DNA from: Gammaproteobacteria bacterium
GTDB taxonomy: Bacteria > Pseudomonadota > Gammaproteobacteria > Burkholderiales > Thiobacillaceae
NCBI GenBank assembly: GCA_018820765.1
Contig: JAHJNN010000005.1
Coordinates: 62,001 to 126,000 of the forward strand
DNA: 64,000 bases
Direction: 5' to 3'
Below the pieces are notes generated by a model, which was not told the DNA's origin, ran no database searches, and saw nothing but the letters and a program-made list of their open reading frames with translations. The translations under genes were made by a program, and so were the position numbers. This document shows, piece by piece, positions 53,465 through 63,600 of this stretch; within the stretch, counting starts at the first letter, position 1; each line of letters begins with the position of its first letter.

Positions 53465-55536
53465 GTGCGCAGGGCGTGATGGTGATGGGCATGCCGCTGA
53501 ACCGGCTGGCGGTGCCGGTACTGGTGTTGCTGATCCTGGCGATGATGGTGCTGCCGCTGCCCACCTTCATGCTCGATGTGCTGTTCACGCTCAATATCGC
53601 GCTGGCGATGATCGTGATGCTGGTGAGTCTGAATTCACGGCGTCCGCTGGATTTCTCGGTGTTCCCTACCGTTCTGCTGCTGACCACGCTGCTGCGCCTG
53701 TCGCTCAATGTGGCGTCCACCCGTATCATCCTGATGCAGGGGCATACCGGGGCGGACGCGGCGGGCAAGGTGATCGAGTCCTTCGGCAATTTCCTGGTCG
53801 GCGGCAACTACGTCGTCGGCTTCGTGGTGTTCCTGATCCTGGTCATCATCAACTTCATCGTCATCACCAAGGGTGCCGGACGCATTGCCGAGGTGGCGGC
53901 GCGCTTCACCCTGGATTCGATGCCGGGCAAACAGCTGGCGGTGGATGCCGACCTCAACGCCGGCTTCATCAACGAAGGCGAAGCGCGTGCACGCCGCCAC
54001 GAGATCGGCCGCGAAGCGGACTTTTACGGTGCGATGGACGGCGCGTCCAAATTCGTGCGCGGCGACGCCATCGCCGGCATCATCATCCTGATGGTGAACC
54101 TGGTCGGCGGCATTCTGGTCGGGCTGTTCCAGCACAATCTGGGGCTGGGCGAGGCGCTCGGCCGCTACGCTCTTTTGACGGTGGGCGACGGCCTGGTGAC
54201 GCAGATACCGGCGCTGATCATTTCGACGGCGGCGGGCATCGTGGTCAGCCGCGCCTCCAGCGAGCAGGACCTGTCGCGCGAGTTTTCCACCCAGATATTC
54301 GGCCGGCCGCAGACGCTGTATGTAGCCGCGGCCGTGCTGGGGTCGCTGGGCGTGATTCCGGGCACGCCGCATCTGGCCTTCCTGACCATTGCCGTGGTGC
54401 TGGGGGGACTCGGGTTCTGGCTGATGCGCCGCCAGGGCGCGCTGCCCGGAATCGAACCGCTGGCGCTGATCGAGGAAGAGCCGACGACGATCGACGTCAC
54501 CTGGGACGACATCCCGCCGGTCGACGTGCTGGCGCTCGAGGTCGGCTATCGCCTGATCCCGCTGGTCGACCGCAACCAGGGCGGCGCCGCGCTGGCGAAG
54601 ATCACCGAGGCGCGCCGCCGTTTCGCCACCGACATGGGGCTGGTGGTGCCGCTCATCCGCGTGCGCGACAACCTCGATCTCAAGCCCAACACCTATCGCA
54701 TCACCCTCAAGGGCGTCGACGTGGCACATGGCGAACTGCCCAGCGGCCAGGTGCTGGCGGTGGACATGGGCGACGTGCTGGGGCGCCTCGACGGCGCGCC
54801 GGGCGTGGACCCGCTGACCGGACTGCCGGGAATCTGGATCGAGACGGGACGCGAGGAAGAGGCCGAGCTGCGCGGCTTCGTCGTGCTGACCACGCCCGAG
54901 CTGATCGCGCGCCAGGTCGAGGCCGTGTTCCGCCAGCACGCGCCGGAACTGCTGGGACGCACCGAGGTGCAGCAGCTGCTCGACACCCTGGCGCGCAGCC
55001 ACCCGGGCCTGGTCGAGGACGTGACGCCGCGCCACTTGCCGCTGACCAGCGTGCAGGCGGTATTGCAGCAGCTGATCGCGGAAAACATCTCGATCCGCGA
55101 CAGTCGCACCCTGTTCGAAACGCTCGCCGCGCGCGCGCCGAAAAGCCAGGCGATCGACGACCTGGTGGAAACCGTGCGCGCCGCGCTCGGGCGCAGCATC
55201 GTCGACCGCCTGTTCGAGGGCAGCAATACGCTGCACGTGATCGGACTTGCCGCGGCCACCGAAACCCGCCTGCTGAACGAAATGGGTGACGAGGGCGAAG
55301 CCCTGTTGTCGCCCGCCACGCTGGATGCCCTGAACGACGCCGCCGAGCATGCGCTGGCCGAGCACGAAGGCGCCGGCCATCCGCCGGTGCTGCTGACCTC
55401 GCCCGGCCTGCGCGCCATGCTGTCGCGGCTGTTGCGGCGCAACCTGCCGCGGCTTGCGGTGATTGCCTACGCCGAGGTGCCTGCCGATAAAATGGTGCAG
55501 GTGGACACTGAACTGACGATTGAGGAGGGCGCATGA
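53461..55536 (+). CDS. flhA: FlhA, flagellar export gate protein
   Basis: The main membrane protein of the flagellar type III export gate. The 691 residues comprise about eight membrane segments in the first 320 and a cytoplasmic domain. The conserved FHIPEP-region loop is present (KGAGRIAEVAARFTLDSMPGKQLAVDADLNAG). The cytoplasmic docking domain includes VPLIRVRDNLDLKPNTYRI and LPLTSVQAVLQQLIAENISIRD. It is intact, in contrast to flhB, and overlaps both flanking genes by 4 bp. Confidence 0.96.
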   Translation: MSAQGVMVMGMPLNRLAVPVLVLLILAMMVLPLPTFMLDVLFTLNIALAMIVMLVSLNSRRPLDFSVFPTVLLLTTLLRLSLNVASTRIILMQGHTGADAAGKVIESFGNFLVGGNYVVGFVVFLILVIINFIVITKGAGRIAEVAARFTLDSMPGKQLAVDADLNAGFINEGEARARRHEIGREADFYGAMDGASKFVRGDAIAGIIILMVNLVGGILVGLFQHNLGLGEALGRYALLTVGDGLVTQIPALIISTAAGIVVSRASSEQDLSREFSTQIFGRPQTLYVAAAVLGSLGVIPGTPHLAFLTIAVVLGGLGFWLMRRQGALPGIEPLALIEEEPTTIDVTWDDIPPVDVLALEVGYRLIPLVDRNQGGAALAKITEARRRFATDMGLVVPLIRVRDNLDLKPNTYRITLKGVDVAHGELPSGQVLAVDMGDVLGRLDGAPGVDPLTGLPGIWIETGREEEAELRGFVVLTTPELIARQVEAVFRQHAPELLGRTEVQQLLDTLARSHPGLVEDVTPRHLPLTSVQAVLQQLIAENISIRDSRTLFETLAARAPKSQAIDDLVETVRAALGRSIVDRLFEGSNTLHVIGLAAATETRLLNEMGDEGEALLSPATLDALNDAAEHALAEHEGAGHPPVLLTSPGLRAMLSRLLRRNLPRLAVIAYAEVPADKMVQVDTELTIEEGA

Positions 55537-56669
55537 GCGTGCGGGTATTCGTCGCGGCGAACGCGCGCGAAGGTCTGGCGCGCGTTCGCCGCGAACTCGG
55601 CGACGACGCCGTGGTGCTGTCCACGCGGCCGCACCCGCAGGGCGTCGAACTGCTGGCCAGTGCCTATGGCGAACTCGCGGTGCCGGCCATCAGCGAGACG
55701 CCCGACACCGCAGGCAGCTCGCGCATCCTGAACGAACTGGCGCGCCTGCGCGGCATGCTGCAAAACCAGCTCGCCGGCTTTGCCTGGGGCGCGGGACGGC
55801 GGCGCGATCCGGTGCGGGTGGCGCTGATGCAGACCCTGTTCGCCGCCGGCTTCGGCAGTGCGCTCGCCCGCACCCTGGCCGCGCGCCTGCCGCGCGGGCT
55901 TGACACCGAGGCCACCCAGCACTGGCTGCGCCAGGTGCTGATCCGCAACCTGCCGCTGCAGGGGCGCGACGCCGACCTGCTGGCGCGCGGCGGCCGCTAC
56001 GCGCTGGTCGGTTCCACCGGCTCGGGCAAGACCACCACGCTCGCCAAGCTCGCCGCGCGCGGGGTGGATGCGCATGGCGCCGGCGCGGTGGCGCTGGTGG
56101 CGGCCGATGCCTACCGCATCGGCGCGGCGGCGCAGTTGACGGTGTATGCCGATCTGCTGGGGGTGTCGCTGCATGTGGCCGAAGACCTGGACAAGCTGGC
56201 CCAGCTGTTGCCGCACCTCGCGGCCAAAAAACTGGTGCTGATCGACACCGCCGGCTTTGCGCCGAACGACCCGCGCACCCGCGAGGGACAGGCGCTCGAC
56301 GCGCTCGGCGTGCGCCGTCTCGCGGTGATTTCCGCCGCCCAGCAGGGCGCGGCGATCGAGCAGGCGATGACGCGTTTCGGCCAGGGCGCGGCCGCGTGCA
56401 TCCTGACCAAGCTCGACGAAACCCCGCAGCCGGGCGCGGCGCTCGACAGCCTGATCCGCCACCGCCTGCCGCTGGCCTATATCAGCGGCGGCCAGCGGGT
56501 GCCTGAAGACCTGCACGCGCCCAACGCCACCTATCTCATCGACCGTGCGTTGAAGGGCGGCCAGCTCGACACGCCGTATGCACTGGAGGCCGAGGACTGG
56601 CCGCTGTTTGCCGGCGTCGAAGCCGAACGTGCGGAGCGCCGCACCCAAAAGGGCACAAGTGTCGGCTGA
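55533..56669 (+). CDS. flhF: FlhF, SRP-type GTPase for flagellar placement
   Basis: A signal-recognition-type GTPase that sets the polar site and number of flagella. The 378 residues have an N-terminal basic region (AREGLARVRRELGDDAVVLSTR), the helical N domain, and the G domain: GSTGSGKTTTLAKLAARG (G1) near 159-176, ADAYRIGAAAQL (G2), IDTAGFAPNDPR (G3) and TKLDE (G4). It overlaps the flhG-like gene by 11 bp. Confidence 0.95.
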   Translation: MSVRVFVAANAREGLARVRRELGDDAVVLSTRPHPQGVELLASAYGELAVPAISETPDTAGSSRILNELARLRGMLQNQLAGFAWGAGRRRDPVRVALMQTLFAAGFGSALARTLAARLPRGLDTEATQHWLRQVLIRNLPLQGRDADLLARGGRYALVGSTGSGKTTTLAKLAARGVDAHGAGAVALVAADAYRIGAAAQLTVYADLLGVSLHVAEDLDKLAQLLPHLAAKKLVLIDTAGFAPNDPRTREGQALDALGVRRLAVISAAQQGAAIEQAMTRFGQGAAACILTKLDETPQPGAALDSLIRHRLPLAYISGGQRVPEDLHAPNATYLIDRALKGGQLDTPYALEAEDWPLFAGVEAERAERRTQKGTSVG

Positions 56670-57345
56670 CCAGGCCGCCGGATTGCGGCGGCGCAGCGCC
56701 CTGCAGCCGTTGCGCTGCATCCACGGATTTTTCCATTCCCCCCAATCGACGACCCGGCTCGCGCAGGCGCTGCATCGGCACGGCTGGACGTCGCTCTTGG
56801 TCGACCCCCGCGGGCGGCTGTTTGCGAATGCCCCCACGCAGAGCCTGTTCGACTGGCGCCAGCAACTGGCGCGTCAGCAGTTGCATACGCAGGCACTGCC
56901 CAGCGGCGACGGCTGGCATGCCCCCGGCCTGACGGCGAACGAACCCGGGCTGAAGGCGATCGCCCAACGCTACGATTGCCTGCTGTTCGACGCCAGCCCG
57001 GATGCGCCAGACTGGCTGCCGTTGCCGGACATGGATCAAACCCTCGTTCTGGAAGTGCGCGCGGGGCAGGTATCGATGCAGCAGGCGTATGCCCTGCTCA
57101 AGACCCTGTGCCACCTGCAAAGCCGCGCCGATATTGGCTTGCTGGGCGATGCCGCCGCCTGCGACCGGCTGCTGGCAGCGTGCAGGCAGTACCTCGAGCC
57201 GGCGTTCGTCCAGGCGGTTCACAGCGTCGCGCGTGAGGATGATGCATTTGCTGCGCTTGCCGTTAGAATGGCGGACGAGGGTGCGCGCCCGACGGCGCGT
57301 CATAACAGGAACAACTGGAACATGGCCTTGAAACATGGCGGGTAA
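56659..57345 (+). CDS. FlhG/MinD-like protein without a P-loop
   Basis: A 228-residue protein (GTG at 56659) in the place of FlhG (FleN), the MinD-type ATPase that limits flagellar number. The opening reads LRCIHGFFHSPQSTTRLAQALHRHG, where the KGGVGKT Walker A loop is expected and missing. SLLVDPRGRLF stands for the Walker A' strand. The later DCLLFDASPDAPDWL and DQTLVLEVRAGQVSMQQAYALLKTL still follow the MinD fold. It probably cannot bind ATP in the normal way. It could be a degenerate or repurposed FlhG. Confidence 0.7.
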   Translation: MSADQAAGLRRRSALQPLRCIHGFFHSPQSTTRLAQALHRHGWTSLLVDPRGRLFANAPTQSLFDWRQQLARQQLHTQALPSGDGWHAPGLTANEPGLKAIAQRYDCLLFDASPDAPDWLPLPDMDQTLVLEVRAGQVSMQQAYALLKTLCHLQSRADIGLLGDAAACDRLLAACRQYLEPAFVQAVHSVAREDDAFAALAVRMADEGARPTARHNRNNWNMALKHGG

Positions 57346-58045
57346 AGCCTCGTCGCAAGACGAACAAGTCGTCAAATATGCGCCGCTGGTCAAGCGCATT
57401 GCGTATCACATGATGGCGCGCCTGCCCGCCAGCGTCGAGGTGGACGACCTCATCCAGGTCGGGCTGATCGGCCTGATGGACGCAGTCGGACGTTTCGACG
57501 GCACCCAGGGCGCGCAGTTCGAATCCTATGCCACCCAGCGCATCCGCGGCGCCATGCTCGACGAGCTGCGCGAGGCCGACTGGCTGCCGCGTCATGTGCG
57601 GCAGAAATCGCGCCAGATCGAATCCGCCATCCACCGGCTGGAGCAGCGCAACGGCAAGTCGCCGTCCGAGCAGGAAATCTCGGCCGAGCTGGGCATGCCG
57701 ATCGATCAGTACCAGTCCATGCTGGGCGACGTGAAATGTTCCCAGCTGCTGTATTACGAGGATTTCTCCGACGAGGACAGCGCCAGTTTTCTGGAGCGCT
57801 ACCTGGTCGACGGCAGCAACGACCCGCTCTCGGTGCTGGAAGACGAGGGTTTCCGCGCCAGCCTGATCGCCGCGATCCATCATCTGCCCGAGCGCGAGCG
57901 CAGCATGATGGGCATGTACTACGAGCAGGACATGAACCTGAAGGAAATCGGCGCGGTGCTGGGCGTATCCGAATCGCGCGTGTGCCAGCTGCATTCGCAG
58001 GCGGTGGCCCGCTTGCGCACCCAGCTCAAGATCTGGAAAAACTGA
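57335..58045 (+). CDS. fliA: FliA, flagellar sigma-28 factor
   Basis: The sigma factor for late flagellar and chemotaxis genes. The 236 residues contain region 2 (VEVDDLIQVGLIGLMDAVGRFD, FESYATQRIRGAMLDELREADW), region 3 (HVRQKSRQIESAIHRLEQRNG) and region 4 (LPERERSMMGMYYEQDMNLKEIGAVLGVSESRVCQLHSQA). It is full length. Its start overlaps the flhG-like gene by 11 bp. Confidence 0.95.
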   Translation: MAGKASSQDEQVVKYAPLVKRIAYHMMARLPASVEVDDLIQVGLIGLMDAVGRFDGTQGAQFESYATQRIRGAMLDELREADWLPRHVRQKSRQIESAIHRLEQRNGKSPSEQEISAELGMPIDQYQSMLGDVKCSQLLYYEDFSDEDSASFLERYLVDGSNDPLSVLEDEGFRASLIAAIHHLPERERSMMGMYYEQDMNLKEIGAVLGVSESRVCQLHSQAVARLRTQLKIWKN

Positions 58046-58122
58046 CGGCAACCGCCTCATGCGGCGCGGAACGTAAATAAATCCGCGATAATGACGGCTT
58101 GTTTATCGTCCGTATCGCCCTC

Positions 58123-59415
<1,293 letters not shown>

Positions 59416-59433
59416 CCCACACTGAACCGTGCC

Positions 59434-59814
59434 GTGAAACCGCTCGCGCGCCCCGTTTACCTCAATCTGTTTCGCATCCATCTGCCGCTGGCCGGCTGGG
59501 TGTCGATCCTGCACCGAGTGTCGGGCGCAGTGCTGTTTGCGGCGCTGCCGCTGGGGGTGTGGGCCTTGTCGATATCGCTGGCCGACGAGGCCGGATTCAG
59601 GCGCATGGCGGATGCGCTCGCGCACCCGCTGGCCCACTTGGTTCTGCTCGGAGGGGTGTGGGCGTTTGCGCATCATTTCTTCGCCGGCCTGCGGCATCTG
59701 GCGCTGGATGTTCACTGGGGCCTGGAGCTGAAGCAGGCGCGGCAGAGCAGTCTTGCCGTCATGCTCGCCAGCGGGCTGGTCACCCTGCTTGCCGCCTGGA
59801 GATTATTCGCATGA
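59434..59814 (+). CDS. sdhC: SdhC, succinate dehydrogenase cytochrome b556 subunit
   Basis: A membrane anchor of complex II that binds heme b and ubiquinone. The 126 residues have [29 protein letters not shown] (the quinone-site Ser/Arg region), three membrane helices, and the heme-ligand helix with [15 protein letters not shown]. The start is a GTG at 59434, 18 bp after the malic enzyme. sdhD overlaps by ATGA. Confidence 0.93.
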   Translation: MKPLARPVYLNLFRIHLPLAGWVSILHRVSGAVLFAALPLGVWALSISLADEAGFRRMADALAHPLAHLVLLGGVWAFAHHFFAGLRHLALDVHWGLELKQARQSSLAVMLASGLVTLLAAWRLFA

Positions 59815-60167
59815 AGTCCGCCACCGGCTCGCATACCGGAACCGGCAGCTGGCTGGTACAGCGTGCGACTGCGCTGGTGCTGGCGCTGGCGCTGCCCGGT
59901 TTGCTGATTTACGTCCTGAACGCGCTGCCCGCCGATTTCGCCGGCTGGCAGGCGCTGTTCGCGCCGCTGTGGCTGCGCGTGTCGATGCTGCTGACCGCCG
60001 TGGCACTGGCGCTGCACGCCTGGGTGGGGATGCGCGACATCTTCATGGACTACGTCCGTCCCACGGGCCTACGGCTGGCGCTCTATCTGGCGGTGATCGT
60101 CACCCTGGCGGGCAGCGTGGCGTGGCTCGCTGCGATTTTGTTTGGCACAGCGTGGAGCGCCGCATGA
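59811..60167 (+). CDS. sdhD: SdhD, succinate dehydrogenase membrane anchor
   Basis: The second anchor subunit of complex II. The 118 residues (ATG at 59811) have an N-terminal [17 protein letters not shown] and three hydrophobic helices. [16 protein letters not shown] provides the heme-ligand His and the conserved DY near the quinone site. It is coupled to sdhC and sdhA by 4-bp overlaps. Confidence 0.92.
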   Translation: MKSATGSHTGTGSWLVQRATALVLALALPGLLIYVLNALPADFAGWQALFAPLWLRVSMLLTAVALALHAWVGMRDIFMDYVRPTGLRLALYLAVIVTLAGSVAWLAAILFGTAWSAA

Positions 60168-61933
60168 ACACGCGCCGCTTCGACGCCCTCATCATCGGCG
60201 GCGGCGGCGCGGGGCTGCGCGCAGCGCTGCAACTGGCGCGCTCCGACTACAAGGTCGCGGTGGTGTCGAAAGTCTTTCCCACGCGTTCGCACACCGTGTC
60301 GGCGCAGGGCGGCATCACCGCCGCGCTCGCCAACGTCGACGACGACCGCTGGGAATGGCACATGTACGACACGGTCAAGGGCGGCGACTGGCTGGGCGAC
60401 CAGGACGCGATCGAGTTCATGTGCCGCGAGGCGGCCAGTGCGGTGTATGAACTCGAACACATGGGACTGCCATTCTCGCGGCTGGATAACGGCAAGATCT
60501 ACCAGCGGCCGTTCGGCGGCCAGTCCAAAAATTTCGGCGGCGAGCAGGCCACCCGCACCTGCGCCGCCGCCGACCGCACCGGCCATGCGCTCCTGCACAC
60601 GCTGTACCAGCAGAACATCGCTCACCGCACGCAGTTCTTCGACGAATACTTCGCGCTCGACCTGCTGCGCGACGCCGACGGTTATTGCCTCGGCGTCACC
60701 GCCATGAGCATCGAGACCGGTGAGCCGCTCTTGATCGAGGCGCGCGCGACGCTGCTCGCCACCGGCGGGGCAGGGCGCGTGTTCGGCAACAGCAGCAACG
60801 CCATGATCAACACCGGCGACGGCCTCGGCATGGTGCTGCGCGCGGGGCTGCCGCTGCAGGACATGGAGTTCTGGCAGTTCCATCCCACCGGCATTGCCGG
60901 CGTCGGCTGCCTCATCACCGAAGGCGCGCGTGGCGAGGGCGGCTATCTTCTGAACAAGCACGGCGAGCGCTTCATGGAGCGCTACGCGCCGCACACGAAG
61001 GATCTGGCCGGGCGCGACGTGGTGGCGCGCGCCATCGCCCTCGAAATCGCCGCGGGCCGCGGCTGCGGAGCTGCCTCCAATCAAGGCGGCGGCGATTACG
61101 TCGACCTCAAGCTCGACCATCTGGGCGAGAAGCTCATCGCCGAGAAGCTGCCCGGCATCCGCGATCTGGCGATCCGCTTCGCCGGCGTCGATCCGGTCGA
61201 AAAACCCATCCCGGTCGCGCCCACCGCGCACTACATGATGGGCGGCATCCCCACCAACCTGCACGGCCAGGTCGTCGCGCCTGCACGCTTCGGCCCCGAG
61301 GAGCCGATGCCCGGGCTGTATGCCGTCGGCGAATGCGCCTGCGTGTCGGTGCACGGCGCCAACCGGCTGGGCGGCAACTCGCTGCTCGATCTGATCGTAT
61401 TCGGCCGGGCCGCCGGCCTGCACATGCTCGAGTACCTGCGCGATAGCCCCTATCCGCGACCCTTGCCCGACAACGCAGCCGAGGCCAGCTTGGCGCGCTT
61501 GCAGCGCTGGGATCAACCCGGCAGCGAACGTGTGGCAGCCATTACCGACGACCTGCGGCGCATGATGCAGACGCATGCCGGTGTGTTCCGTACCGACGCG
61601 GTATTGCGCGAGGGGCTGGAAAAGCTGGACGTATTGGAAGATCGCCTGGCGCACGCCGGGCTGCAGGACACCAGCCGCGTCTTCAACACCGCGCGCATCG
61701 AGGCGCTGGAACTGGAGAACCTGATCGGCGTGGCGCGCGCGACGCTGGTGTCGGCGCTGAATCGCACTGAAAGCCGCGGCGCGCACTCGCGGGAGGATTT
61801 TCCTGAGCGCGACGATGAACACTGGCTGAAGCACACCCTGTATTCGCGCGAGGGGGATCAGGTGGATGCCAAGCCGGTGCGGTTGAAACCGCTGACAGTG
61901 GAGTCGATACGGCCGAAGGAGAGGGTGTATTGA
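60164..61933 (+). CDS. sdhA: SdhA, succinate dehydrogenase flavoprotein
   Basis: This oxidises succinate to fumarate with a covalently bound FAD. The 589 residues (ATG at 60164, not the earlier track start) carry [15 protein letters not shown] (FAD site), [14 protein letters not shown] (the FAD-linking His), [21 protein letters not shown] (active site), and [24 protein letters not shown]. Its stop is followed by a large repeat element instead of the usual tight junction with sdhB. Confidence 0.96.
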   Translation: MNTRRFDALIIGGGGAGLRAALQLARSDYKVAVVSKVFPTRSHTVSAQGGITAALANVDDDRWEWHMYDTVKGGDWLGDQDAIEFMCREAASAVYELEHMGLPFSRLDNGKIYQRPFGGQSKNFGGEQATRTCAAADRTGHALLHTLYQQNIAHRTQFFDEYFALDLLRDADGYCLGVTAMSIETGEPLLIEARATLLATGGAGRVFGNSSNAMINTGDGLGMVLRAGLPLQDMEFWQFHPTGIAGVGCLITEGARGEGGYLLNKHGERFMERYAPHTKDLAGRDVVARAIALEIAAGRGCGAASNQGGGDYVDLKLDHLGEKLIAEKLPGIRDLAIRFAGVDPVEKPIPVAPTAHYMMGGIPTNLHGQVVAPARFGPEEPMPGLYAVGECACVSVHGANRLGGNSLLDLIVFGRAAGLHMLEYLRDSPYPRPLPDNAAEASLARLQRWDQPGSERVAAITDDLRRMMQTHAGVFRTDAVLREGLEKLDVLEDRLAHAGLQDTSRVFNTARIEALELENLIGVARATLVSALNRTESRGAHSREDFPERDDEHWLKHTLYSREGDQVDAKPVRLKPLTVESIRPKERVY

Positions 61934-61973
61934 TGGGAGCCCAGTCTTTTGATTTTGTTGTGGGGGTGCATGG

Positions 61974-62504
61974 GCTTCGCTTTTCGCCTTTGGGCGAGTC
62001 ACTTTCTTTTGCTTCGCCAAAAGAAAGTAACCAAAGAAAAGGCGACCCCACATCGCTGCCCTTCGGGTTCCCGATTTGGCGCGCACGGGCGGGCGCTCCA
62101 CCAACTCGCCCTGGCACGGGGCACAAAACGCCCCGTGCTGCGGAGCTCGGACACGGTTCCGCTCTAGTCCCACCCGCACACGCCAAATCGGCAGCGCTGA
62201 AGGGGAACAACCCCCGGTACCGTCCACGCGTAATACCAGGCCATCGCTCAGCACTGGCGCCTGCTTGGGAGCCCCTTGTGTGTCGCCGAGAAGCGCAGCC
62301 GCCCGAGGAAAAAAGGGGCTGGGTGTCCGAGCTCCACAGCAGGGCACGTTTTGTGTGCCCTGCCAGGGCGAGTTCCAGCCCCGCCTCGGGTGGCGAACAT
62401 CGCAGGGGAGCCGAAGGCCGACACACTTGGGGTGGCTTTTTCTTTGGTTACTTTCTTTTGGCCACGCAAAAGAAAGTGACTCGCCCTCAGGCGAAAAGCG
62501 AAGC
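61974..62504. repeat. Long palindromic repeat element between sdhA and sdhB
   Basis: Two arms of about 67 bases are imperfect inverted copies: GCTTCGCTTTTCGCCTTTGG... (61974-62040) and ...CAGGCGAAAAGCGAAGC (62437-62504). Each arm contains its own hairpin built from ACTTTCTTTTG and CAAAAGAAAGT. The interior of about 400 bases is GC-rich and has ORFs in all frames that are composition artefacts. It fills the 600-bp sdhA-sdhB interval. Similar sequences are, from memory, common in betaproteobacterial genomes and often mis-called as genes. Confidence 0.8.
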
Positions 62505-62534
62505 CGCCGCAATCACCGCGGACTGCGAGCAACC

Positions 62535-63230
62535 ATGAAATTCCGCCTCTACCGCTACTCCCCCGAATCCAGCGAAAAGCCCACCATGCAGGATGTCGAG
62601 CTCGACATCGAGCCCGCCGGCAAGATGCTGCTCGACGCGCTGCTGGCGATCAAGGCGCAGGACGAGACGCTCTCGCTGCGCCGTTCCTGCCGCGAGGGCG
62701 TGTGCGGCTCCGACGCGGTGAACGTCAACGGCAAGAACCGGCTGGCGTGCATCACGCCGCTGTCCGAACTGAAAGAACCCATCGAGGTGCGGCCGCTGCC
62801 GGGGCTGCCGGTGATCCGCGACCTGATTGTGGACATGGAGCCGTTCTACAAGCAGTACCGCTCGATCAAGCCGTGGCTGATCAACGACGAGCCGGAGCCC
62901 GAAGTCGAGCGCCTGCAAAGCCCGGAGGACCGCGCGCTGCTCGACGGCGCCTACGAGTGCATCCTGTGCGCCTGCTGCACCACCGCGTGTCCGTCGTTCT
63001 GGTGGAATCCGGAGACTTTCGTCGGCCCCGCGGGCCTCTTGCAGGCCTACCGCTTCATCGCCGATTCACGCGACGAGGCGACGGCAGCGCGGCTCGACAA
63101 TCTGGAAGATCCGTATCGGCTGTATCGCTGCCGCGGCATCATGAATTGCGTGGACGTGTGCCCCAAGGATTTGAACCCGACGTCGGCGATCGGGCGCATC
63201 CGGTCGCTGCTGGTGAAGCGCCGTGTCTGA
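62535..63230 (+). CDS. sdhB: SdhB, succinate dehydrogenase iron-sulfur subunit
   Basis: This carries electrons from SdhA to quinone through three Fe-S clusters. The 231 residues (ATG at 62535) contain the [2Fe-2S] ligands SCREGVCGSDAVNVNGKNRLAC, the [4Fe-4S] motif CILCACCTTACPSFWW, and the second motif CRGIMNCVDVCPKDLNP. It has normal length. The 650-aa-scale ORFs upstream of this ATG come from the repeat and are not part of the protein. Confidence 0.96.
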   Translation: MKFRLYRYSPESSEKPTMQDVELDIEPAGKMLLDALLAIKAQDETLSLRRSCREGVCGSDAVNVNGKNRLACITPLSELKEPIEVRPLPGLPVIRDLIVDMEPFYKQYRSIKPWLINDEPEPEVERLQSPEDRALLDGAYECILCACCTTACPSFWWNPETFVGPAGLLQAYRFIADSRDEATAARLDNLEDPYRLYRCRGIMNCVDVCPKDLNPTSAIGRIRSLLVKRRV

Positions 63231-63600
63231 CGGCTTCGCCCCCTCTGATGGAACCTCTAGCCATTCGACTAAGCCCGCAAGCGGGCAAGTCGCTGGTTAT
63301 CCCCAACCCTCCCCCGCAAGCGGGGGAGGGAGCAAACGTGATGCCCAAGGCGACTTGATCGGCTGGCGCTGCCGCCGCGGATTGCTCGAACTCGACCTCT
63401 GGCTGGGTGGCTTTTGGGCTGCGCACCGCGCTACACTTCAATCTCACGAGACAGCCGCGCTTGCGCGGCTGCTCGACCTGTCGGACATGGAAATCGTCGA
63501 CAGGCTGCACGGCCGGCTGCCCGCGGGCGATGCCGACCTTGCAGCGCTTGTTCAACGTCTGCAGCATTATCGGTCTGCGCACATTTTGGAATCACAATGA
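63223..63600 (+). CDS. sdhE: SdhE, FAD assembly factor for SdhA, with repeat-derived N-terminus
   Basis: This inserts FAD into SdhA. The SdhE core begins at [19 protein letters not shown] (with the conserved RGxxE) and continues to [20 protein letters not shown]. Upstream the frame stays open through a repeat element to a GTG overlapping the sdhB stop (126 aa). An in-frame TTG at 63355 would give a normal 82-residue protein. If the GTG is used, the first ~44 residues ([16 protein letters not shown]...) are repeat-encoded, as in FlhB. gltA overlaps the stop by ATGA. Confidence 0.85.
   Translation: MSDGFAPSDGTSSHSTKPASGQVAGYPQPSPASGGGSKRDAQGDLIGWRCRRGLLELDLWLGGFWAAHRATLQSHETAALARLLDLSDMEIVDRLHGRLPAGDADLAALVQRLQHYRSAHILESQ
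63240..63353. repeat. Double-hairpin repeat element between sdhB and sdhE (copy 2)
   Basis: 114 bases matching the flhB copy from CCCCTCTGATGG to CCCAAGGCGA with few differences. Hairpin 1 is GCCCGC-AA-GCGGGC flanked by CGACT/AGTCG. Hairpin 2 is a perfect 11-bp stem, CCCTCCCCCGC-AA-GCGGGGGAGGG. It is read in the same frame as in flhB. Confidence 0.88.

Noticed and set aside
60083-62512. 809-aa minus-strand ORF
   Set aside because: Antisense to sdhA and continued through the palindromic repeat; no recognisable protein features.
61930-62538. ORFs of 67-247 aa in the sdhA-sdhB interval
   Set aside because: All lie in a palindromic repeat whose two arms give similar translations in both directions (VTKEKAT-type peptides). 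This is a common mis-annotation.
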